A DNA stretch of 5,125 nt from NCBI GenBank assembly GCA_028819945.1, contig JAPPKQ010000473.1, forward strand, positions 12,207 to 17,331. Direction: 5' to 3'. Shown piece by piece: positions 1 through 5,125 of the stretch; position 1 is the first letter of the stretch; the number at the start of each line of letters is the position of its first letter. This DNA is from a bacterium (GTDB lineage Bacteria; Actinomycetota; Acidimicrobiia; Acidimicrobiales; CATQHL01). The notes beneath the pieces were generated by a model, which saw nothing but the letters and a program-made list of their open reading frames with translations, searched no databases and was not told the origin of the DNA. The position numbers were made by a program, and so were the translations under genes.

Positions 1-1
1 C

Positions 2-277
2 CCGTCGCCCGCGCATCGCTCCCACGCCACCGAGGCCCTCAGCGTGACCGACACCGGGTCGCTCTACGACGTGGATGCCACGATCTCCGGCGGAGGACTC
101 ACAGGGCAGGCGGGGGCCCTGCGTCTGGGCATCGCCCGGTCGCTGGAGAGTCTCGACGCCGATTCTCGCGAGAAACTCAAGCGGGCCGGCCTGCTGACTC
201 GGGATCCGCGCAAGAAGGAGTCCAAGAAGTACGGGTTGAAGAAGGCCCGGAAGGCTCCGCAGTACTCCAAGAGGTAG
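2..277 (+). CDS. rpsI: 30S ribosomal protein S9, C-terminal part (5' end outside window)
   Basis: This is the C-terminal 91 residues of ribosomal protein S9, a component of the small-subunit head whose C-terminal tail reaches the P-site tRNA. The open frame continues to the window's left edge, and about 40 N-terminal residues are missing compared with the roughly 130-residue family. The GTG at 44 is an internal Val codon, because homology-like sequence ([16 protein letters not shown]) lies upstream of it in frame. Diagnostic blocks are [19 protein letters not shown], then [20 protein letters not shown], and the near-invariant ending QYSKR before TAG. In E. coli S9 the QAGA block is followed by IRHG; here it is LRLG, a small substitution. 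The basic lysine-rich tail fits rRNA and tRNA contact. In many bacteria rplM (L13) lies directly upstream, but that would be outside this window. The downstream neighbour glmM follows after 47 bases on the same strand. Confidence 0.97.
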   Translation, partial: PSPAHRSHATEALSVTDTGSLYDVDATISGGGLTGQAGALRLGIARSLESLDADSREKLKRAGLLTRDPRKKESKKYGLKKARKAPQYSKR

Positions 278-324
278 CAGCGCCTGCAGCTCGCGGCGCC
301 GCCGGCCGTCGCCGCGCCCCGATC
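278..324 (+). other. Short rpsI-glmM spacer with GC palindrome
   Basis: This is the only intergenic stretch in the window, 47 bases of nearly pure G and C. It contains a perfect 10-base palindrome, GCGGCGCCGC, at 293-302, which has no loop and no following T-run, so it does not look like an intrinsic terminator. I see no -10 or -35 like hexamers and no purine-rich ribosome binding site in front of the glmM start. The likeliest reading is that transcription continues from rpsI into glmM, but this is inference. Confidence 0.5.
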
Positions 325-1611
325 GTGTTCGGCACCGATGGGATCCGAGGGCGGGCCTACCGGGATGTGACCCCGGAGGTCGCCGCCCGCCTCGGCGCGG
401 CAGTCGTCGAGATGTTCGGCTGCACGCGGGTTGTGCTGGGTCACGATCCGCGTTCCTCCGCCGGCGACCTGGTTCAGGGCCTGCTGCGGGGTCTGGGTGG
501 CGCCGAGGTGGACCTGCTCGGTGTGGCGCCGACGCCCGCGGTGGCGTTCTGCAGTGCCGCTGACGGGGTGCCGGGGATCGTCGTGTCGGCCTCGCACAAC
601 CCGTACCACGACAACGGTGTGAAGATCTTCGGCCCGGGGGGACGCAAACTCAGCGACACCGAACAGGATTGCGTGGCCGCCGCCCTCCGGTCCGGCGTCG
701 ACGCGACGGGAACCCCTGCGGCAGCCGGCGACGCCTCCGACCGGTTGCAGGCCTACCTCGCCGCCGTGGCGTCCACCGTCCAGCCGGACGCCCTCGATGG
801 GCTGCATCTCGTGGTGGACGGCGCCAACGGGGCGAATTCGGCGCTGGCGCCGGCGCTGCTGCGGCGTTTGGGGGCCTCGGTGCGAACCGTGGCCTGCGAG
901 CCGAACGGGCGGAACATCAACGACGGCTGCGGGGCCACTGTGCCGGGGTTGATCGCCGCCCGGACACGCCCGGGAGAGGTCGGCCTGGCGTTCGACGGCG
1001 ATGGGGACCGGGTCGTGGCCTACGATCGGGGGCTGATCGACGGTGACCGCATCATCGCCCTGTGCGGGATCGACCGCCACGAGCGCGGCCGCTTGGCGGG
1101 TTCGACGGTCGTGGTGACGGTCATGAGCAACCTCGGTCTGCACCGCGCCATGGCAGCGGCGGGGATCGATGTCGTGACGGTGCCGGTGGGCGACCGGCAC
1201 GTCCTCGGCGCGCTCGAGGCCGGCGGCTGGGAGTTGGGCGGTGAGCAGTCCGGACACGTGGTGTTCCGAGATCTGGCCACCACCGGTGACGGTCTGTTGA
1301 CAGCGGTGCAGTTGCTCGACGTGGCGGTCCGGCGCGGTGTCCCCCTCGGCGACCTGGCGACGGCGGCCATGACCCGCCACCCCCAGGTACTGCGGAACGT
1401 GACGGTGTCCGGCGGCGCCGCCGATGTGCTGGTGGCGATCGAGCCTGCCGTGGAGCGGGCGCGGCAGGCGTTGGGAGAGACGGGTCGTGTCCTGGTCCGC
1501 TGCTCGGGCACCGAGCCGCTGATCCGGGTCATGGTCGAGGCGGCCACCGAGGCGGAGGCCGGCGCGGTGGCTGAGAGCCTGGTGGCCGAAGTGACCCGCA
1601 GGTCCGGCTGA
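325..1611 (+). CDS. glmM: Phosphoglucosamine mutase
   Basis: GlmM interconverts glucosamine-6-phosphate and glucosamine-1-phosphate in the cytoplasm, the step between GlmS and GlmU on the way to UDP-GlcNAc and peptidoglycan. The 428-residue protein is an alpha-D-phosphohexomutase with all family landmarks: N-terminal FGTDGIRGR (residues 2-10), the phosphoserine loop SASHNPYHDNGVK (88-100, catalytic Ser90), the Mg-binding loop DGDGDR (224-229), the sugar-specificity loop GGEQSGH (305-311), and the C-terminal phosphate-binding RCSGTEPLIRVMVE (392-405). The GEQSGH and SGTEPLIRVMVE blocks favour GlmM over phosphomannomutase or phosphoglucomutase. The GTG start at 325 is the only ATG, GTG or TTG in frame between the rpsI stop and the FGTDG motif. 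It gives a protein about 4-5 residues shorter at the N terminus than E. coli GlmM, and no Shine-Dalgarno sequence precedes it. The stop codon shares its last base with the glmS start, suggesting translational coupling. Activation is expected to need phosphorylation of Ser90. Confidence 0.96.
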   Translation: MFGTDGIRGRAYRDVTPEVAARLGAAVVEMFGCTRVVLGHDPRSSAGDLVQGLLRGLGGAEVDLLGVAPTPAVAFCSAADGVPGIVVSASHNPYHDNGVKIFGPGGRKLSDTEQDCVAAALRSGVDATGTPAAAGDASDRLQAYLAAVASTVQPDALDGLHLVVDGANGANSALAPALLRRLGASVRTVACEPNGRNINDGCGATVPGLIAARTRPGEVGLAFDGDGDRVVAYDRGLIDGDRIIALCGIDRHERGRLAGSTVVVTVMSNLGLHRAMAAAGIDVVTVPVGDRHVLGALEAGGWELGGEQSGHVVFRDLATTGDGLLTAVQLLDVAVRRGVPLGDLATAAMTRHPQVLRNVTVSGGAADVLVAIEPAVERARQALGETGRVLVRCSGTEPLIRVMVEAATEAEAGAVAESLVAEVTRRSG

Positions 1612-4600
1612 TGTGCGGCATCGTGGCGGTGCTGAGCCGCCCGCCCAGCCGGCGGCCCCCGTCGCCCTCGGAGATCCTGGGGCTGCTCGCCGGCGGGGCC
1701 GGTGGAGCCGACGCAGCCCGGCAGGTGTCGAGCCGGCTCGCCGGCCCGGCCGGCCTGACCAGCCTGGTGCGGGACGCGGGGCTGCGGGCGGAGGTTGCGG
1801 CGGCCGCCGGGCGGCTCGGCGACGGCGAGGCTCTCGCCGACGCGATCTGGAGCATCCGCGAGGACCGGCTGGCCACCGCCGGGGCGGTGGCGGACCTGCT
1901 CGGTGCCGACGCAGCGGAGGCGACGGAAGATGTCGTGGCGGGGTGGTGGGCGATCCAGGTGGCGCTCTCGGCGCTGGACCGCCTCGAGGTGCGCGGGAGG
2001 GACTCGGCGGGTGTCGCCGTGATGGTGACGGCGGCGGACTCGCCCGACGGACCCCCTGGGGCCAGCGACCCGCTGGGCCGCTCCGGCAGCCGCTGGCGGG
2101 ACGCCGGCGCGACGGTGCACGTCCACAAGACGGCGGTGGAGGTCGGCGAGCTGGGCCACAACACGCGGGTGCTGCGGGAGGCGCTGGCCGGCGACGGCGC
2201 GTTGCGGGCGGCGCTGGCGCGTCCGGGAGCGCGCTGCGTGGTCCTGGCGCACACCCGTTGGGCCAGCGTGGGCCTCATCACCGAGCCCAACGCCCACCCT
2301 GTGGCCTCGCTGTCCGCCGACGGCGAGCCCTGGGTTCTGGCGGCCGTGAACGGCGACATCGACAACTACGGCGCGATCGTGGGTCGCTTCGACCTGAGCT
2401 ATCCCGCGGCTGTCACGACCGACGCCAGGGTGGCGCCGGGTCTGGCGCGCCGGTTGAGGTCGCCGGGGCGATCCGATCGGGCGGCGTTCGCCGCGGCCGT
2501 GGCGAGCTTCGAAGGATCGCATGCCATCGTCTCGCTCAGCAGCGACAGTCCCGGCAACCTGCTGCTGGCCCGCAGGGGCAGCGGCCAGGCGCTCTACGTG
2601 GGACTCGCCCCCGATTGCTTCGTGGTGGCGTCGGAGCCGTACGGGCTCGTGGAGCAGACCGGCGACTACCTGCGCTTCGACGGCGCCGACGCCGCGGACA
2701 GCGGCAACGGCGAGATCGTCCGGCTGGAAGCCGCTGCCGCCGGTGAGAGGTCCGGAGTCGCACGCTGGTCCTACGACGGCGCCGAACTGCCGCTCCCGGC
2801 GGTGACGCAGGCGGAGATCACCACACGGGACATCGATCGCAGGGGCTACCCGCACTTCCTGCTGAAGGAGATCAGCGAATCGCCCGAATCGTTCGTCAAG
2901 ACGCTGGCGGGCCGGCTCGCCGGGGATCCGGACAACCGCAGGGTCGTCCTCGACGGCGTCCTGCCGGCCGGCGGGGAGCTGCCGCGGCGGATCGTGGTCA
3001 TCGGCCAGGGCACCGCGGCGGTGGCGGCGCGGGCCGTCGCCGACATCATCGGCGCCGAGTTGTCCGGCGCCGATGTGGAGGTCGTGAGCCGCCTCGCCAG
3101 CGAACTGTCGGGCTTCGACCTGAACGAGGACATGTCCGATCACCTGGTGGTGGCGATCAGCCAGTCCGGCACCACCACCGACACCAACCGCACCGTCGAC
3201 CTGGTTCAGGTGCGGGGAGCCTGGGTCGTCGGAGTCGTGAACCGCCGCGAGAGCGATCTGGCGGCCCGCGCCGACGGGGTGCTGTACACCTCCGACGGGC
3301 GGGACGTGGAGATGAGCGTCGCCTCCACGAAGGCCTTCTACGCCCAAGTGGCCGCCGGCTTTCTGCTGGCGTGCGCCGTCGCCGAGCTGTTCGGCGTTGC
3401 CGAGGATCGCGGACGCCGCTCGGCGCTACTGGCGGCGCTCGAGCGGTTGCCCGAGGCCATGGCCGAGGTGCTGGCGGCACGCCCCCGGATCGCCGACATC
3501 GCGCAGCGGCTCGCCCCGTCCCGGCGCCACTGGGCGACCGTCGGCAACGGCCGCAACCGGCTGGCCGCCGAGGAGGTGCGGATCAAGCTCTCCGAGTTGT
3601 GCTACCGGTCGGTGGCCTGTGACATCACCGAGGACAAGAAGCACATCGACCTGTCGGCTGAACCTCTCACCCTGGTCTGCGCGGCGGGCCTCGACCGCTC
3701 CACCGCCCGTGACGTCGCCAAGGAGGTGGCGATCTACGCGGCGCACCGCGGTGCGCCGGTGATCTTCACCGATGACGCCGAGCTGGCCGGCGGCGCCGGG
3801 GAGGCGGTGCTGGTTCCGGCGGTCCACCCCGACGTCGCCTTCGTGCTGGCCACGATGGCCGGCCACCTCTTCGGCTACGAGGCGGCTCTCGCAATCGACG
3901 CCTGCGCCGAGCCGCTGCGGCATACCCGGGGCGCGATCGAGGCGGCGCTGGACGCCGAGCCCGACGGTGCCGTCGTCGACGCCGAGGCGATGCTCGCCGG
4001 GCTGGTGCCCGAGATCACCGCCGGCGCCGAGCAGTTCGGGCGACGCCTGCGAGACGGTGGCTACGACGGGCACCTGCCCGCGGCCACCGCGCTGCGGCTC
4101 GACGCGCTGTTCCGCTACGCGCTCGGGGTTCTGCCGCTGGCCGCATTCGAACTCGACTTCGGCGAGATGGGCACGCCGGCGGGTGTCCTGGAGCGGCTGC
4201 TGGCGGCGCTCAGCGAGGCCATCGAGGAGTTGACCCGGCCTGTCGACGCCATCCGCCACCAGGCCAAGACCGTCACCGTGGGGATCTCCCGCAGCGAGGA
4301 GGCGTTGCTGCGGGTGCCGCTCACCGAGGCCGTCCAGGCCGCCGGCGCCGAGGCCGACCGCCTCAGCTACGACACACTCTCGGCTCTGGCGGGGTTGGAT
4401 CGGGCGGTCTCGCGGGTCACCGGCCACATCCGCTACGCCATCGACGGTGAGCGGATCGAGATCACCGACCGTTCGGGGCTGGCGGCGAGCTTCGAATCGC
4501 GGGTGGGCCGCGATCCCACCCTGCGGGGCACCAAGCGCCAGGTCAGCCGCGAGCGTCGGGTGCTGCTGACACGGGGGCTGCGCGACGGGCGCCTCATCCT

Positions 4601-4856
4601 GCTCGTTCCCGAGATCAAGGGCGGCGAGGTGGTCGGCCTGGTGCTGCTGCACGTCTACTTGCACGAGCGGTTGGCGCCCTCGGTGGCCGCCGACGTGCTC
4701 CGGCGCTACCGCGACCGTCTCAGCCGCCTGCGCTACGCGGTCACCGAGACCGAGGCGTCCTTCGACGAGGCGCTGCTGGCGGAGGTCTCCACCGAGGACC
4801 TGCTGGTCGGCGACCTGGGTGCGGTTGCGGCGCGCTGGCGAGGGGAACCGGTGTGA
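1611..4856 (+). CDS. glmS: Oversized glucosamine-6-phosphate synthase (glutamine--fructose-6-phosphate aminotransferase)
   Basis: The likely role is to make glucosamine-6-phosphate from fructose-6-phosphate and glutamine, feeding GlmM upstream. Residues 1-8, MCGIVAVL, carry the class II glutaminase nucleophile Cys2. After about 100 inserted residues the domain resumes with LEVRGRDSAGVAV (125-137), HTRWASVG (214-221), NAHP (227-230), the oxyanion-hole-like VNGDIDNY (246-253) and Asp271. The interdomain hinge FLLKEISESPESFVKTLAGR (416-435) resembles E. coli. SIS1 has GQGTA (465-469), ISQSGTTTDT (516-525) and SVASTKAF (569-576). SIS2 has KLSELCY (659-665) and His678; by spacing, Glu662 and His678 match E. 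coli Glu488 and His504. AKTVTVG (885-891) resembles the E. coli C-terminal AKSVTVE, with Lys886 in the place of Lys603. A 190-residue unrecognised region follows. At 1081 residues it is nearly twice the usual 600-odd. A weak AGGT (1600-1603) lies 7 bases before the ATG. The glmM neighbour supports the call, but a divergent SIS aminotransferase with another substrate cannot be excluded. Confidence 0.87.
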   Translation: MCGIVAVLSRPPSRRPPSPSEILGLLAGGAGGADAARQVSSRLAGPAGLTSLVRDAGLRAEVAAAAGRLGDGEALADAIWSIREDRLATAGAVADLLGADAAEATEDVVAGWWAIQVALSALDRLEVRGRDSAGVAVMVTAADSPDGPPGASDPLGRSGSRWRDAGATVHVHKTAVEVGELGHNTRVLREALAGDGALRAALARPGARCVVLAHTRWASVGLITEPNAHPVASLSADGEPWVLAAVNGDIDNYGAIVGRFDLSYPAAVTTDARVAPGLARRLRSPGRSDRAAFAAAVASFEGSHAIVSLSSDSPGNLLLARRGSGQALYVGLAPDCFVVASEPYGLVEQTGDYLRFDGADAADSGNGEIVRLEAAAAGERSGVARWSYDGAELPLPAVTQAEITTRDIDRRGYPHFLLKEISESPESFVKTLAGRLAGDPDNRRVVLDGVLPAGGELPRRIVVIGQGTAAVAARAVADIIGAELSGADVEVVSRLASELSGFDLNEDMSDHLVVAISQSGTTTDTNRTVDLVQVRGAWVVGVVNRRESDLAARADGVLYTSDGRDVEMSVASTKAFYAQVAAGFLLACAVAELFGVAEDRGRRSALLAALERLPEAMAEVLAARPRIADIAQRLAPSRRHWATVGNGRNRLAAEEVRIKLSELCYRSVACDITEDKKHIDLSAEPLTLVCAAGLDRSTARDVAKEVAIYAAHRGAPVIFTDDAELAGGAGEAVLVPAVHPDVAFVLATMAGHLFGYEAALAIDACAEPLRHTRGAIEAALDAEPDGAVVDAEAMLAGLVPEITAGAEQFGRRLRDGGYDGHLPAATALRLDALFRYALGVLPLAAFELDFGEMGTPAGVLERLLAALSEAIEELTRPVDAIRHQAKTVTVGISRSEEALLRVPLTEAVQAAGAEADRLSYDTLSALAGLDRAVSRVTGHIRYAIDGERIEITDRSGLAASFESRVGRDPTLRGTKRQVSRERRVLLTRGLRDGRLILLVPEIKGGEVVGLVLLHVYLHERLAPSVAADVLRRYRDRLSRLRYAVTETEASFDEALLAEVSTEDLLVGDLGAVAARWRGEPV
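1641..1949 (+). other. Segment of glmS encoding an extra ~100 residues inside the glutaminase domain
   Basis: In E. coli GlmS the RGYDSAG motif begins 26 residues after Met1, whereas here the matching RGRDSAG begins at residue 128, so about 101 residues are inserted. The inserted stretch (about residues 11-113) opens with a proline/arginine-rich linker (PPSRRPPSPS), continues with Ala/Gly-rich likely helices, and includes IWSIREDRLATAGAVADLLG (79-98). It has no recognisable domain signature, Cys cluster or membrane segment. Codon usage and GC content look like the rest of the gene. Confidence 0.65.
3906..4250 (+). other. Segment of glmS encoding an insertion between SIS2 and the catalytic-tail motif
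   Basis: The distance from the His504-like residue (His678) to the Lys603-like residue (Lys886) is 208 residues, against 99 in E. coli GlmS, so about 109 residues are added. The segment (about residues 766-880) looks largely alpha-helical, with GYDGHLPAATALRLDALFRY (817-836) and VLERLLAALSEAIEELTRPV (859-878). I do not recognise a named domain. It is placed where the E. coli enzyme has only the short tail that closes over the sugar site. Confidence 0.6.
4284..4853 (+). other. Segment of glmS encoding an unrecognised 190-residue C-terminal region
   Basis: Residues 892-1081 lie beyond the point where canonical GlmS ends. Alternating short hydrophobic and charged stretches, such as HIRYAIDGERIEITD (939-953) and LILLVPEIKGGEVVGLVLLH (995-1014), suggest a beta-rich fold, with a basic patch LRGTKRQVSRERR (971-983) between them. 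It ends with likely amphipathic helices (1022-1040) and an acidic segment (1046-1068). No family signature is recognised, so no function is assigned. Confidence 0.6.
4841..4845 (+). promoter_or_regulatory. Ribosome binding site for acpS
   Basis: AGGGG, inside the glmS 3' end, sits 7 bases ahead of the GTG at 4853. It supports that start and fits re-initiation by ribosomes finishing glmS. Confidence 0.55.
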
Positions 4857-5125
4857 TCGGCATCGACATCGTGGACGTGCCGCGGTTTCGAGCTCTGCTG
4901 GCGCGCCGGCCACGGGTCGCCGAGCGGCTCTTCACTGCCGCCGAGCGGGCCTACGCCCAGTCGCGCGCCGATCCCACCGAGCGGCTGGCGGCACGGTTCG
5001 CCGCCAAGGAAGCCGTGATGAAGGCGCTCGGTGCGGGCTTCGGCGACGTGGCGTTCAAGGACATGGAGGTCGTGCGCGCTCCCGGCGGCCGGCCCGAGGT
5101 GGTCCTGCACGGCCGTGCCGCGGAC
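4853..5125 (+). CDS. acpS: Holo-[acyl-carrier-protein] synthase, N-terminal part (3' end outside window)
   Basis: AcpS transfers 4'-phosphopantetheine from coenzyme A to a serine of acyl carrier protein, a cytoplasmic Mg-dependent step that activates fatty acid synthesis. The first 91 codons are present, of about 120 usual for the family. The N-terminal IGIDIVDVPRF (2-12) carries Asp5, matching E. coli Mg ligand Asp9, and RLAARFAAKEAVMKALG (44-60) carries Glu53, matching Glu58. Phe27 and Glu31 in RLFTAAE fit the usual FT..E block, and GGRPEVVLHG (78-87) matches the usual GKP..L.G strand. The GTG start overlaps the glmS stop by four bases (GTGA) and is served by AGGGG upstream. The start gives only a few residues before the Asp motif, normal for the family. 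In actinobacteria this gene is often followed by nnrE/nnrD-type NAD(P)HX repair and alr, but that region is not in the window. Confidence 0.94.
   Translation, partial: MIGIDIVDVPRFRALLARRPRVAERLFTAAERAYAQSRADPTERLAARFAAKEAVMKALGAGFGDVAFKDMEVVRAPGGRPEVVLHGRAAD

Noticed and set aside
293..302. GCGGCGCCGC palindrome as a transcription terminator
   Set aside because: It has no loop, is only 5 base pairs per arm, and no T-run follows. It more likely reflects base composition.
64..1380. 438-residue minus-strand open frame opposite rpsI and glmM
   Set aside because: It spans two plus-strand genes with clear family motifs and has a low-complexity His/Arg/Gly composition.
1591..1611. glmS ribozyme or riboswitch ahead of glmS
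   Set aside because: There is no untranslated leader at all, since the glmM stop and glmS start share a base.
1613..2746. 377-residue plus-strand open frame offset from glmS
   Set aside because: It is almost wholly Arg/Gly/Ala/Pro, typical of an out-of-frame reading of GC-rich codons, and the glmS frame explains the region.
1020..3347. 775-residue open frame on the minus strand opposite glmM and glmS
   Set aside because: It is rich in Arg, His, Gly and Pro with no domain motif, and lies opposite two well-supported genes. Long antisense frames are expected in very GC-rich coding DNA.
3906..4853. glmS extension as a frameshift or read-through artefact joining two genes
   Set aside because: The frame is continuous with steady GC-rich third positions, no good internal start with a ribosome binding site is evident, and the AKTVTVG motif lies within the extension, so a single long protein is the better reading.
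3426..4913. 495-residue minus-strand open frame opposite the glmS 3' half and acpS start
   Set aside because: It has the same shadow composition and no recognisable motif, and the plus-strand frames carry the conserved residues.

Overview
The window is very GC-rich, densely packed and coded entirely on the + strand. It holds the 3' end of a ribosomal protein gene, then three tightly packed genes: rpsI (S9, 5'-truncated), glmM, a very large glmS, and acpS (3'-truncated). The GC bias at third codon positions, the GTG starts and the gene order (S9, then phosphoglucosamine mutase, glucosamine-6-phosphate synthase and holo-ACP synthase) suggest a high-GC actinobacterium. An Acidimicrobiia-like lineage is a plausible but unproven guess.

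Layout: positions 2-277 encode the last 91 residues of S9. A 47-base spacer (278-324) holds a short GC palindrome and no convincing terminator or promoter. glmM (325-1611) is complete and has its active-site motifs. Its stop codon shares one base with the glmS start (TGATG). glmS (1611-4856) encodes 1081 residues, against roughly 600 for the standard enzyme. Its stop overlaps the acpS start by four bases (GTGA), and acpS runs off the end of the window.

Function: GlmS makes glucosamine-6-phosphate from fructose-6-phosphate and glutamine, and GlmM converts it to glucosamine-1-phosphate for UDP-GlcNAc and so for peptidoglycan. AcpS activates acyl carrier protein for fatty acid synthesis. The overlapping frames point to co-transcription and coupled translation, tying cell-wall precursor and lipid supply to ribosomal protein expression.

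The item most worth a second look is the GlmS-like protein. It has about 100 extra residues directly after the catalytic Cys, about 109 extra residues between the second SIS domain and a motif (AKTVTVG) resembling the normally C-terminal catalytic-lysine tail, and a further 190-residue C-terminal region that I do not recognise. Several loop residues around the sugar site also differ from the textbook enzyme.
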